Shown piece after piece: positions 15,676 through 24,863 of a stretch of 64,000 nucleotides of DNA. The stretch is from Streptomyces sp. 3214.6 (GTDB taxonomy: Bacteria; Actinomycetota; Actinomycetes; Streptomycetales; Streptomycetaceae): contig NZ_LT670819.1 in the NCBI RefSeq assembly GCF_900129855.1, forward strand, positions 496,001 to 560,000, written 5' to 3'. Positions within the stretch are counted from its first letter, which is position 1. Each line of letters starts with the position of its first letter. The notes below the pieces were generated by a model. It was given only the letters and a program-made list of their open reading frames with translations. It had not been told where the DNA came from and ran no database searches. The position numbers and the translations under genes were made by a program.

Positions 15676-15792
15676 GAAATGTGATCATTTCAGTATTCCA
15701 GCCATAGATCGTTATGCGTCTTGGCCTTGGGGTTGTCTGCCACTGGCGGAAACTCAGGTGGCCTCAGCGCACGCCCTGGATAGAGTCGGGCA

Positions 15793-16287
15793 ATGCCCGA
15801 GCTGAAGCCGCTGCATGCCGGCCACGCCCCGGCGGTCCTGGCCTTCGAGCTGGCGAACCGCGCCTACTTCACTGCCTCGATCTCCGACCGCGGCGACGGC
15901 TTCTTCGACCAGTTCACCGACCGGTACAACGCCTCGCTGGCCGAGCAGGAAGCCGGCATCTGCGCCTTCTACGTACTCGTCGCCGAGGACGGCTCGGTGC
16001 TCGGCAGGTTCAACCTGTACGACCTGGAGGACGGCACTGCCAGACTCGGCTACCGGGTCGCGGAGCGGGTCGCCGGCCGCGGTGTGGCGACCGCGGCCGT
16101 CCGGGAGCTGTGCCGGGTGGCGACAGCGACGCACGGCCTGCGCACACTGCGGGCGGCCACCTCCCACGACAACGCCGCGTCCCAGAGAGTCTTGGCCAAG
16201 ACCGGCTTCGTCCCGACGGGCCCTGCCACCCCGGCCGATCTCGGCGGCAAGCCAGGCACCTGGTACCGGTGCGACCTCAAGCCATAG
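15793..16287 (+). CDS. GNAT-family N-acetyltransferase
   Basis: 164 residues. The acetyl-CoA loop is RVAGRGVATAAVRELCRVA (Arg/Gly-x-Gly-x-Ala pattern) and motif B is SHDNAASQRVLAKTGFVPTG. The N-terminus (ELKPLHAGHAPAVLAFELAN, then AYFTASISDRGDGFFDQF) is the form seen in the RimJ/RimL-like group. Substrate unknown. Stands alone; the next gene starts 270 bases later with its own ribosome binding site. Confidence 0.87.
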   Translation: MPELKPLHAGHAPAVLAFELANRAYFTASISDRGDGFFDQFTDRYNASLAEQEAGICAFYVLVAEDGSVLGRFNLYDLEDGTARLGYRVAERVAGRGVATAAVRELCRVATATHGLRTLRAATSHDNAASQRVLAKTGFVPTGPATPADLGGKPGTWYRCDLKP

Positions 16288-16555
16288 ACCTCGACCTTGC
16301 TCGTGGGTGGGCTGCGGAAAGGCTGCGGAAAGTCTGCGGCCATCGCCGATCACCGCCGTGCGAAGACCAACGATCTTGCGCTGGCCGCGGGTCCCACCCA
16401 CCGACAACCTCACCAGGCGCACAACAGGGGGCGTTGGCCGGCAGGCGCGCGGCAGCCTGGCCAACGAAGGTGTATTTCGCGTCTTTCTCGCCGGCGAAGG
16501 TAACCAGCAGTGCGGTTTCGCCCTCTTTATGGGTGACCGACCTACGGGGGAAACG

Positions 16556-17644
16556 ATGAATTGGTCCAGAGCCGTGGCCGTCTCGGCGGCCGGTCTCATG
16601 CTGTGCGGGTGCGCCACTGCGGCGAGCACGGCCGGAGCGGCACCGAGCACGGGCGCCTCCGCGCACAAGATCGCATCCACCGCCGCCAACAGTTCCAGGG
16701 CCCCGAGCAGGAAGCCCGATCTGATCCTCAACGGCCAGACCGATGCCCGCCCCGGGCAACTGGTCCACATGATGCTCTACGGCGTCAGCCATGCGCAGGG
16801 CGGCGACGCGGTGACCGCCCAGTCGCCCGCGTTGAGCGGGCCGGTACGCCTGCGATGGGAGGGCGACCACTACTGGGCCGTGGCGACCCTCAAGATGACG
16901 GACAAGCCCGGCTGGTATCCGCTGATGGTCGCTGTCCATGGTCACACCGTGGCCCACGACAGGATCCAGGTCGTACGATCCCAGCGGCCCTCCTTCACCC
17001 TGTCGGCATCGCAGGACGTGACCCGGCCGGGGGAGCCGGTGTGGATGGGATTCGACGACCTGTACCCCGGTGAGCGGGGCACCGACTTCACCGTGCGATC
17101 CGCGGCCCTGCCCCGGCCCGTGCGTCTCGTCCACGACCCGGATATGGACTTCTACAACCCGCGGGCCTTCTCGGCGCGGCCGGAGCTCAAGCCCGTCCTG
17201 GCGGACGGCACGTACACCTTCGAGCTGTACGGCCCGCACGGCCGCCGCATCGCCGAGAAGCGCCTGAAGGTCCGCGCGTCCCGGCCCGGCGACCGCGACT
17301 ACCTGGGCAAGGCGTACGGCCCTGAGTTCTACGACCCGAGCCAGGGCTATTCGGGCGACACGCACAAGTTCCGGGTCGGCGCCGGGCGTCAGGTCGCGGT
17401 CATGTGGCACGACGAGTGCCCGGACCCGGGCGAGGAGACGCGGCTGACCGCCACCTCCCCGGCGTTCACCGGGACGGTCCACCTCCGCCACGACGACAGC
17501 AAGGGCGCCGACGGCGACGACCCGCGCTTCTTCGGCACGGCGACCGTCCGCTCCGATATCAAGCCCGGCCGCTACCCCGTGACGATCGTCGCCCATCACG
17601 GCCGGGTGAAGAAGACGGAGTACGTGACGGTGGTGGCGCGGTAG
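16556..17644 (+). CDS. Surface lipoprotein with repeated Ig-like segments
   Basis: ATG at 16556 directly follows GGGGGAAAC. Lipobox LCGC puts the lipidated Cys at residue 19 or so (hydrophobic AVAVSAAGLML before it). A Ser/Ala linker leads to at least three extracellular segments with a shared style: RPGQLVHMMLYGV...KPGWYPLMVAVHG, RPGEPVWMGFDDL...GTYTFELYGP, and a last one ending IKPGRYPVTIVAHHG. Such proteins are common in Streptomyces and sit on the outer membrane face; function unknown. The broken gene at 4631-4897 has the same GxYPV strand. Confidence 0.75.
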   Translation: MNWSRAVAVSAAGLMLCGCATAASTAGAAPSTGASAHKIASTAANSSRAPSRKPDLILNGQTDARPGQLVHMMLYGVSHAQGGDAVTAQSPALSGPVRLRWEGDHYWAVATLKMTDKPGWYPLMVAVHGHTVAHDRIQVVRSQRPSFTLSASQDVTRPGEPVWMGFDDLYPGERGTDFTVRSAALPRPVRLVHDPDMDFYNPRAFSARPELKPVLADGTYTFELYGPHGRRIAEKRLKVRASRPGDRDYLGKAYGPEFYDPSQGYSGDTHKFRVGAGRQVAVMWHDECPDPGEETRLTATSPAFTGTVHLRHDDSKGADGDDPRFFGTATVRSDIKPGRYPVTIVAHHGRVKKTEYVTVVAR

Positions 17645-17782
17645 GCCTCCCAGCCACAGAACACCAGGCGCTCTCCGTCCCGTCGAGGTGAGAGGAAGTC
17701 AGTAGAGGGCTGGCGCTCGTGGTGCGCGCGGCGCCACCACCAGTTACGATCCGTCCTGTGGCCGTCGGCCTCTTCCCCACGT

Positions 17783-17920
17783 ATGCCTTTCGACGGCGGG
17801 CGGTCCAGCGGCCGGTTCTTCCAACTGAGTTGGGAAGTCCGCCACGCGCTGGTGGCCCTCGCCGAACGCCCGCCGGTGGCAAGCCTCACATGTGGGGATA
17901 CTTTCCGTCGGGCCCGCTGA
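17783..17920 (+). CDS. Possible 45-residue protein
   Basis: An ATG-to-TGA frame with strongly G/C third positions reads PFDGGRSSGRFFQLSWEVRH, then ALVALAERPPVASLTCG and a basic end. The ribosome binding site is weak. It lies in the 430-base gap between the lipoprotein and the subtilase genes, where nothing else is apparent. It could be a remnant or a real small gene. Confidence 0.3.
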   Translation: MPFDGGRSSGRFFQLSWEVRHALVALAERPPVASLTCGDTFRRAR

Positions 17921-18076
17921 GGCCGGTTTGCCGCAGTGGTCACTGAGGTGGGGCGCTCTGGCGGTGGCGCCGCGCGGCAACGGAATCGATCGTCGGCTGC
18001 ACCCCGCTGCAACCGCTCGCCCCCTGTGGTCGTCTTGTGCGCTGACTGTGTACGAAACGGGCATGTGGGGGACGTT

Positions 18077-19201
18077 GTGACGCGGAACGTGACGAAGGCC
18101 GGTCTCATCGCGGCGGCCATGGTGACGCTGCTGGGGGCCTCGGCCTGCGGCGGGGAAGCCGGCGCGGCGGCCGGGAAGAGCGGCGGAACTCTCGCCGCAC
18201 AGGGGAAGGGGGAGTCCGTGGGGCCCTCCGCAGACATGGCCTCGTCCGGCTCAGCGCCGACAACTCCCGGCGCCGTGGGGAAGTTGTCCGGGATTGCCCC
18301 GGCCGCGGCGTCGCCCATCACCCGGCACGTGCCGTGGAACCTGGACATTCTGGATCAGCGGTCGCGGCCGCTGAACGGGAAGTTCACCACCACCGCCACG
18401 GGCAAGGGCGTGCACGTCTATGTGATCGACACCGGGATGGACATCTCCCACAAGGAGTTCGGCGGACGCGCCCACCTCGGCGCGGACTTCGTGGGCCCCA
18501 AGGACTCCGGTGACTGCTTCAACGAGGAGGGGACCGGCCACGGTACGTTCGTCGCGGGCATCATCGGCGGGGCGAAGTACGGGGTGGCGCCCAAGGCGGA
18601 GCTCGTACGGGTGCAGGGCATCGTGTGCGAGAGCGAGGGCGGGGGCTCCCCGGCGGCGGCCGAGGCGGCCCTGGTGAAGTCGGTCAACTGGGTCACCGCG
18701 CACGCTCAGAAGCCTGCGGTGGTGAACATGTCGCTCAACCTCGACCACCGGTCGGCGGCCCTGGAGTCCGCCGTGAAGAAGATGGTCGACGCGGGGATCC
18801 CGACGGTGGTGTCGGCCGGCAACTTCCATGACGACGCCTGCAAGCACTCCCCCGCCGGCGTCCCGGGCACGATCGTCGTGGCGGCCTCCACCGCCAACGA
18901 CCGCGCGTGGAGCGACGGGGGCTCCTACGGATCGGGTTACGGACGGTGCGTGGACCTGTACGCCCCCGGCCAGAAGGTGACCGCCGCCCTCGCCGGCGGT
19001 GGCACGGTCACGCAGAACGACGGGGCCACGTCCTGGGCCGCACCGCATGCGACCGGCGTGATCGCGCTGTACCTGTCGGCACACCCCCACGCCACCGCCA
19101 ACGAGGTCCACGTCTGGCTCGACCACACGGCCACCCGCGGAGTCGTACACGATGTCCGCCCCGACACCCCCAACCGGCTGCTGAACACCGGCGGCCTCTG
19201 A
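18077..19201 (+). CDS. S8 subtilisin-like serine protease, predicted lipoprotein
   Basis: GTG at 18077 follows GGGGGAC and starts a lipoprotein signal (hydrophobic LIAAAMVTLLG, lipobox ASAC with Cys24). After a 60-residue linker the catalytic domain shows Asp118 (HVYVIDTGMD), His155 (GTGHGTFVAGII), the oxyanion Asn249 (VVSAGN) and Ser319 in NDGATSWAAPHATG. The usual GTSMA around Ser is GATSWA here. No propeptide-inhibitor domain is apparent; the short linker may replace it. Predicted membrane-tethered extracellular protease. Followed by a large secreted FG-GAP protein on the same strand but 500 bases away. Confidence 0.88.
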   Translation: MTRNVTKAGLIAAAMVTLLGASACGGEAGAAAGKSGGTLAAQGKGESVGPSADMASSGSAPTTPGAVGKLSGIAPAAASPITRHVPWNLDILDQRSRPLNGKFTTTATGKGVHVYVIDTGMDISHKEFGGRAHLGADFVGPKDSGDCFNEEGTGHGTFVAGIIGGAKYGVAPKAELVRVQGIVCESEGGGSPAAAEAALVKSVNWVTAHAQKPAVVNMSLNLDHRSAALESAVKKMVDAGIPTVVSAGNFHDDACKHSPAGVPGTIVVAASTANDRAWSDGGSYGSGYGRCVDLYAPGQKVTAALAGGGTVTQNDGATSWAAPHATGVIALYLSAHPHATANEVHVWLDHTATRGVVHDVRPDTPNRLLNTGGL

Positions 19202-19719
19202 CCTGCCCCTGTCGCCCCGGTCGCACGGTCACCCAAACGCCCCGTCCCACTGAAACCCGGTGGGGCTGCTCGTACACGTGGGCACCGAAGATCGACCGGA
19301 AGTGTCCGAGGGGCGGCCGCTGCGAGGTCAGGACCGCAGGCCAGGAACCGAATTGACCGGCTCTCAGAACTTTTTGCCAATGTCATAAAGACCTGGTGTG
19401 TGTTTTCGGCTCTCTCGCTGTGTACGTTCTGTGCCCGGGGGAGCGAACATCACCGCCGCACGTCTGCCGCCGACCGTCCTGACCGTTGTCCGGCCGCGGA
19501 CTGCCGCAGGCACGGGTGGTCGCAGATCTCGTATCTGCCCTGTCCGGCGTGCGAAGGAGTTGTTCCGTGGTGACGTCATCGGCCCGCGGAGCGGCGCCGC
19601 TTCCCGTGGCACGTCTGTCGCCGACGACCCCGACCCGGCGCACGCCCGGCGCCCCAGGGGCTGCGCGCGGCCGACCCACCGAACTGATTCCGACGCCTTC
19701 TCCTGATCCTGGAGGCCGT
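19202..19719. other. Long leader region before the FG-GAP gene
   Basis: Roughly 500 bases. Only weak inverted repeats are visible behind the subtilase stop. An in-frame GTG at 19567 with AAGGAG (19554-19559) is an alternative start of the FG-GAP gene, which would add a 51-residue Pro/Arg-rich extension before the signal peptide. Confidence 0.45.
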
Positions 19720-22700
19720 GTGGCCCGCCGTACCCCCGCCCGTCTCGTCGTGGCCGCGCTCGCGGTCCTCGCCGTGACCTCCGGTCCCTTCCCGATCGCC
19801 GCCCCGGCGGCCGCGGACGGGAGCACCGGCGCCCCTCCCCCGGCGGAGAAGGTCTTCCAGTCGGACCGCTACGTCCCACGCCGGGACCTCATCCACTCCG
19901 CCGGCCCGAGCGGTTATCTGCATGCCCAGGAGGGCCGTTCCGGCTTGCTGTGGACGTCGTACGGCACCGGTACGACGACCGAGCTGGGTGCCCTCTCGCA
20001 GTCCGCGATCCCCGGCAACCTCGGATCGTCCTCCGACGTCGTGACCGAGGTCGTCTCGCGTACCGGGAAGGTCGTCCTCAGGGACATGGCCGCCGGCACC
20101 ACCACGGACGTCGCGATCACCCATGGCACGTACTGGGCCACCTACGGCACCCATGTGCTGACCCAGGCGCGGGACGCCGACGGAAACCGTGTGCTGTGGC
20201 TGTACGGCGCCGGCGCACCGGCCGACGGCACCCTCGTCGACGGCTGGCCGACCGGCCTCACCGCCAACTTCTCCGTCCTGGGCGGCGACAGCGACACGGC
20301 CGTCCTCAGCTACATACTCGGCAGCACGCGTCACCTGGCGCTGGTCGACCTGACCGGGGCGAAGGTCACCGCCGACGTGACGGTGGCCGCCGCGCCGACC
20401 ACGGTCGCCCTGAGCGCCGACCGGCTGGTCTGGTACGCGTACGGCGCCACGGCGCACGTCCTGGACCGGGCCGACCTGTCCGCCCCCGAGACCACGGTCG
20501 CGCTGCCCGGCAAAGAGGGCACTCCCCAGCTGGGCGTCGCCGGCCGCTGGCTGGTGGTGGCCCGTTCCGTGCCGTCGCAGCCCGGCAACCTCGTCGACAA
20601 GTCCGGCGAGCCGCTGAGCGCCGTCCCCCTCGCGGGCGGCGACCCGGTCACCCTCCTCCGGCACGCGGGCACCTCGCTCACGCCGACCCCGGACGGCGGC
20701 CTGCTGGCCGTGGGCGGCGCGGACTCCGGCCACTGGGCGGTGCGCAAGGTCACCGACACGGGCGTGGACACGCCGACCCTGACGGAGGTGACCGCCGTCC
20801 CGCCGGTCGCCGCGAGGATCGACCACCTCTCCCTGCAGAACGGCACCCTGGCCACCGACGAGGCCGACAGCAGCTTCCTGAACGCCTACTACACCCGCCC
20901 GGTCTCCGCCGACGGCACACCGGGCGCGCCGGTCTTTCGGACCTCGAAGCACCAGCAGGCCGGCCCCTACGCCACCGGTGACGGCCGCGCGGTGGAATTC
21001 GTCGCCGACGCCAACCCCTACGTCGGTTCGTCCGTGGCCTCCATCGACCGCTCCGACACGGCGGGCGCCTTCTACCTTCCCTCGGCCTCCGGCAGCGTCC
21101 TGGACATCACCGGTCGCTACGCGGTCGTCAACGGCTCCTCCCCCGCCCGGCAGTACGTGGGCGACCTCGGCGTCTACACCGACCTTCGGCCCATCGTCAC
21201 GCGTTCCGTCACGGCCGCCTCGGTGTGGGGAACCGAGCTGTGGACACCGGGCGCCACCGCCGGCACGGTCACCGCCAAGGACCTCAAGACCGGCAAGGCG
21301 ACCGCCACCGTGAGCACCGGCGCCCCCTGCGTCCCCCAGGAGCTCCAGGTCGTGGGCCGCTGGATCTACTGGTCGTGCGGCCCCGGGGCCGCGGCCGGAG
21401 TCTGGGACCGTACGGCGAAGAAGAACATCCCCATGCCGTCCGGTGAGGCGCTGCTCGGCGACGGCTACCTCGTGCGCCACGACACCTCGGCCGGGGTGCT
21501 CCTGCTCACCGCCTTCGCCGACGGCACGGCCGTCACCCGCAAGATCGGCGACCTCGCGGCGGGCGACTCCAGCCTGCGCGGGGTGGCCTGGACGGTGGAC
21601 AAGTTCGGCGGGCCCGTGGCTTACGTCGACGCCTCCCGCCGCGTCCACCTGGTGCCCAGCGGGGCCGCCACCCAGCCGCTCGGCGTCATCGAGTCCGACG
21701 CGACCGACAACGCCGCCGAGAGCAGTGCGGCCACCGCCCCGTGGTGGCAGTGGCGCGGGCTGCTCTCCAAGCCCGCCGCCTCCTGGACGGCCACACTCAC
21801 AAGCAAGGCCTCGGGCCAGGTGGTCCGTACGTTCACCGGCGGCGAGGTGGACGGCGCGCTCACCGCGCGATGGACCCTGCGTGACACGGCGGGCGCCCTC
21901 GTGCCCAACGGCACGTACACCTTCAAGCTCACCGCCCCGCCCGCCGACGGCTACGGTCCACCGCTGACCGTGTCCCGCACGGTGTCCGTGTCCACCGGAT
22001 CCGCCGTACTCCACGATTTCACCAGCAGCGGCTCCCGGGCGCCCGACGGCATCGGCGACGCCCTGACCCTCTCCGCGTCCGGGGTGATCGGTTACCGACC
22101 CGGCAACGGGGCGGGCGCCTTCAACGCGGCGATATCCGCCTCGGGTTGGCCGTCCACGGTGACCCTCGTCCCCTTCGGAGACCTGAACGGCGACCGCCAG
22201 GGCGACATCCTCGTCCGGTTCGGCACCGGCGAGCTGCGCGTGTACCGGCCCCTGCGCGGTCAGGCCTTCACCCCCGGCGCACCGCACACCTCCCTGGGCA
22301 CCGGCTGGGGCCAGTACAACGTGCTGACCTCGCCCGGCGACATCACGGGCGACGGCCTGGCGGACCTGATCACCCGCAAGTCGTCGACGGGTGAGGTATT
22401 CCTCTACAAGGGCACGAGCACGGGAAAGCTGTCGGGGCGCGTCCGCATCGCGCCGAACTGGTCGGCGTACAAGAAGATCGTGGGCGTCGGCGACTTCGAC
22501 GGCGACGGTCGCGGCGACCTCCTCGTCCAGGACAGGGCCAACACCCTGTGGCGCTACCCCGGCAACGGCACCGGCGGCTTCGCCGCTGGCGTGAAGGTTG
22601 CCGTCGGCTGGGGGGTGTCGTACAACGTCGTGGCCGGCGTCGGCGACATCACCGGCGACGGCAGGGCCGACATCATCGCTCGCGACACCTCGGGCAACGT

Positions 22701-22788
22701 CTGGCGCTACTCCGGCAACGGGAAGGGATCGTTCGGCGCCCCCGTGAAGATCGCCACGGGGTGGGGGGCGTTCAAGGGCGTCTTCTGA
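19720..22788 (+). CDS. Large secreted protein with beta-propeller-like and FG-GAP/VCBS repeats
   Basis: I chose GTG 19720 (GGAGG four bases before) because it places a normal Sec signal first (ARRTPARLVVAALAVLAV, then AAPAAADG). About 1022 residues. Residues 40-700 are strand-rich with WD/YVTN-like low-similarity blades (VVLRDMAAGTTTDV, LVWYAYGATAHVLD). An Ig-like FlgD-type segment follows (TARWTLRDTAGALVPNGTYT FKL). The C-terminal 250 residues hold FG-GAP/VCBS repeats with calcium-type loops: GDLNGDRQGDILV, GDITGDGLADLIT, GDFDGDGRGDLLV, GDITGDGRADIIA. Such proteins bind surfaces or polymers; no catalytic motif was found. GTG 19567 is an alternative start. Confidence 0.8.
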   Translation: MARRTPARLVVAALAVLAVTSGPFPIAAPAAADGSTGAPPPAEKVFQSDRYVPRRDLIHSAGPSGYLHAQEGRSGLLWTSYGTGTTTELGALSQSAIPGNLGSSSDVVTEVVSRTGKVVLRDMAAGTTTDVAITHGTYWATYGTHVLTQARDADGNRVLWLYGAGAPADGTLVDGWPTGLTANFSVLGGDSDTAVLSYILGSTRHLALVDLTGAKVTADVTVAAAPTTVALSADRLVWYAYGATAHVLDRADLSAPETTVALPGKEGTPQLGVAGRWLVVARSVPSQPGNLVDKSGEPLSAVPLAGGDPVTLLRHAGTSLTPTPDGGLLAVGGADSGHWAVRKVTDTGVDTPTLTEVTAVPPVAARIDHLSLQNGTLATDEADSSFLNAYYTRPVSADGTPGAPVFRTSKHQQAGPYATGDGRAVEFVADANPYVGSSVASIDRSDTAGAFYLPSASGSVLDITGRYAVVNGSSPARQYVGDLGVYTDLRPIVTRSVTAASVWGTELWTPGATAGTVTAKDLKTGKATATVSTGAPCVPQELQVVGRWIYWSCGPGAAAGVWDRTAKKNIPMPSGEALLGDGYLVRHDTSAGVLLLTAFADGTAVTRKIGDLAAGDSSLRGVAWTVDKFGGPVAYVDASRRVHLVPSGAATQPLGVIESDATDNAAESSAATAPWWQWRGLLSKPAASWTATLTSKASGQVVRTFTGGEVDGALTARWTLRDTAGALVPNGTYTFKLTAPPADGYGPPLTVSRTVSVSTGSAVLHDFTSSGSRAPDGIGDALTLSASGVIGYRPGNGAGAFNAAISASGWPSTVTLVPFGDLNGDRQGDILVRFGTGELRVYRPLRGQAFTPGAPHTSLGTGWGQYNVLTSPGDITGDGLADLITRKSSTGEVFLYKGTSTGKLSGRVRIAPNWSAYKKIVGVGDFDGDGRGDLLVQDRANTLWRYPGNGTGGFAAGVKVAVGWGVSYNVVAGVGDITGDGRADIIARDTSGNVWRYSGNGKGSFGAPVKIATGWGAFKGVF

Positions 22789-22914
22789 TGCGCCGCAGCA
22801 TGACGAAGCTCCGATCGACGCTGGAGACCTGGCCGGCCACCGGCGTCGAACGGATCTTGGCTTGGGTTCGTGCGCCGAGGGTCGTACGAGGACCGGCGAT
22901 CAGGCTCGGCCGGT

Positions 22915-23067
22915 GATCACGGCCGGCCCGGCGGTTGAGTGCGTGCCGCCCGTCGACGATCTGGCGCTGGGCCACGACCGCGCCCCTCGCGTGCGGGTCG
23001 ATCTCCCGGCAGTCGGTCCACTCGGTGAGCGGCACCACGGCCTCCGCCCCGGCGGCCTCCGCATGGG
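22915..23067 (-). pseudogene. C-terminal fragment of UDP-glucose/GDP-mannose-type dehydrogenase
   Basis: The minus strand reads AEAVVPLTEWTDCREIDPHA and then VVAQRQIVDGRHAL. This is the C-terminal UDP-binding domain signature of nucleotide-sugar dehydrogenases (normally VVLLTEW..F and DGRN). No Rossmann domain or catalytic Cys region remains. The flanks, 22789-22914 and 23068-23357, hold no other gene. Confidence 0.55.
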
Positions 23068-23129
23068 CTCACCACCGTCCGGAGCGGGGGGCGCGTGTCC
23101 AAGCCACAGCATGCCTTCCCCTGAGTGGC

Positions 23130-23173
23130 CCGGAGCAGGCCGCCCTGGCCTGGGGTGAGCGCCGCTGCTCCGG
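23130..23173. terminator. Hairpin in the gap before the metallophosphoesterase gene
   Basis: ccggagcag (23130-23138) pairs perfectly with ctgctccgg (23165-23173). It could end transcription from the FG-GAP gene, though it is about 340 bases beyond its stop. Confidence 0.35.
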
Positions 23174-23357
23174 AAGGTTCAGCGCGGAGGAGGCCTGATG
23201 ACGACCTCCCCAACTCGGGAGACATCAACTCCCTGTTGCGGAGTGCTCCCGCAGAAACCCTTTCGCCCCCGAGGGGTCGCCCATGAGCGCCGGTCCGGTC
23301 GGGCCGAAGGCGACCGGATACAGTGCGCGAGATGGCAGCCTGGTCACGGAGGGAAGC

Positions 23358-24578
23358 ATGACCAACACCAGCAACACCCGGCCCGCCGAGGGTGAAGCGC
23401 ATGCTCCGCGGCAGAGCCGACTGCACCGCCTTATGCGCTACATCCCCCTGATCGCCCCCGTCCTGCTGTGGGCCGTGCCCTGCTGGGTGCTCCTGTATGG
23501 CGGCCAGCACTGGCCGCTGCCTGTCACGCTGGTCGGCACCGCCCTGTTCGCCCTCGGCCTCATCGGTATGCCGCTCGCGATGGTGCGCGGCCACGGCCGG
23601 CGCCAGCAGGACTGGGCGGCGATCATCGGCGACACCCTGCTGGGCAGCAGCTGGGTCCTGTTCACGTGGTCCGTTCTGCTCGGCGTCCTGTTGCGGCTCG
23701 CCCTGACCGTGGCCGGCGTCGAGGACGGTCAGGGCCGGGCCCGCGTCGTCACCTGGACCGTCCTCGGCGTGACCGTCGCACTACTCGCCTGGGGGTACGC
23801 CGAGGCCCGCCGCGTGCCACGTGTGCGTCGACTCGACGTGCAACTCCCGCGGCTGGGTGCCGGGTTGGACGGCACCCGCGTCGTCCTCATCACCGACACC
23901 CACTACGGCCCCCTCGATCGCGCTCGCTGGTCGGCACGGGTATGCGAGACGGTGAACACTCTGGAAGCCGATCTGGTCTGCCACACCGGCGACATCGCGG
24001 ACGGCACGGCCCAACGCCGCCGCGCCCAGGCCGCCCCGCTCGGAACCGTGCGGGCCTCCCGGGCCCGGGTATACGTCACCGGCAACCACGAGTACTACAC
24101 CGAGGCCCAGGGCTGGGTCGACCTGATGGACGAGCTGGGCTGGGAACCGCTGCGCAACCGCCATCTGCTGCTCGAACGCGGAGGGGACACCCTCGTGGTC
24201 GCCGGCGTGGATGACGTCACCGCCGAGTCCTCCGGCCTGGCAGGCCACCGCGCCCACCTCGCCGGAGCCTTGAACGGCGCCGACCCCGACCTACCCGTCC
24301 TGCTCTTGGCACACCAGCCCAAGTTCGTCGACCGGGCGGCATCCGCAGGCATCGACCTCCAACTGTCCGGCCACACCCACGGCGGCCAGATCTGGCCCTT
24401 CCACCACCTGGTCCGCATCGACCAGCCCGTCGTCGCCGGCCTCAGCCACCACGGCACCCGCACCTTCCTCTACACCAGCCGCGGCACCGGCTTCTGGGGC
24501 CCGCCGTTCCGCGTCTTCGCCCCCAGCGAGATCACCCTGCTCGTGCTCCGCTCCCCGCACCCGCCCACCTCGCCGTAG
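23358..24578 (+). CDS. Membrane-anchored metallophosphoesterase
   Basis: ATG 23358 follows GGAGGGAAGC; an upstream ATG at 23283 is less likely. The first 160 residues contain about four membrane spans (YIPLIAPVLLWAVPCWVLLY, LVGTALFALGLIGMPLAM, WVLFTWSVLLGVLLRLAL, VVTWTVLGVTVALLAWGY). The calcineurin-like domain follows: LITDTHYG (D-x-H), HTGDIADG (GD), VTGNHEYY (GNHE), LLLAHQPKF and LSGHTHGGQIWPF. This is the YkuE/YaeI-type arrangement, acting on phosphoesters, possibly lipid-linked, at the outer membrane face. All metal ligands are present. Confidence 0.9.
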   Translation: MTNTSNTRPAEGEAHAPRQSRLHRLMRYIPLIAPVLLWAVPCWVLLYGGQHWPLPVTLVGTALFALGLIGMPLAMVRGHGRRQQDWAAIIGDTLLGSSWVLFTWSVLLGVLLRLALTVAGVEDGQGRARVVTWTVLGVTVALLAWGYAEARRVPRVRRLDVQLPRLGAGLDGTRVVLITDTHYGPLDRARWSARVCETVNTLEADLVCHTGDIADGTAQRRRAQAAPLGTVRASRARVYVTGNHEYYTEAQGWVDLMDELGWEPLRNRHLLLERGGDTLVVAGVDDVTAESSGLAGHRAHLAGALNGADPDLPVLLLAHQPKFVDRAASAGIDLQLSGHTHGGQIWPFHHLVRIDQPVVAGLSHHGTRTFLYTSRGTGFWGPPFRVFAPSEITLLVLRSPHPPTSP

Positions 24579-24863
24579 CCCTGGGCGGGCCGTTTCATAC
24601 AGCCGCAACGCCTCGGGCGTGAGCGAGAAGAAAGGGCTCGAGTTCATTGCGCGGGACGACGGTGGCGGACACGTCACCGCAGGCGGTTACCGTGGCCGAT
24701 CGCGGTCCGGCATCCACGGCCGCTCCCTCGTGCGGCGCGGTGAGCCGACCGGCCGCCCGGCCCGTGGCCGGCCACGATGGCGCGCGCAACGACGGCCCCG
24801 CCGGGCGACGGCGGCCGGCCACGTGCCGGGCGGTCCGGTCGATCCCTCCGTCGATCCGGCCGT

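Noticed and set aside
19576..22287. Long minus-strand open frame (about 900 codons) opposite the FG-GAP gene
   Set aside because: It is the antisense of a high-GC gene with G/C-rich third positions; the composition is Gly/Arg/Val-rich without motifs or a ribosome binding site.
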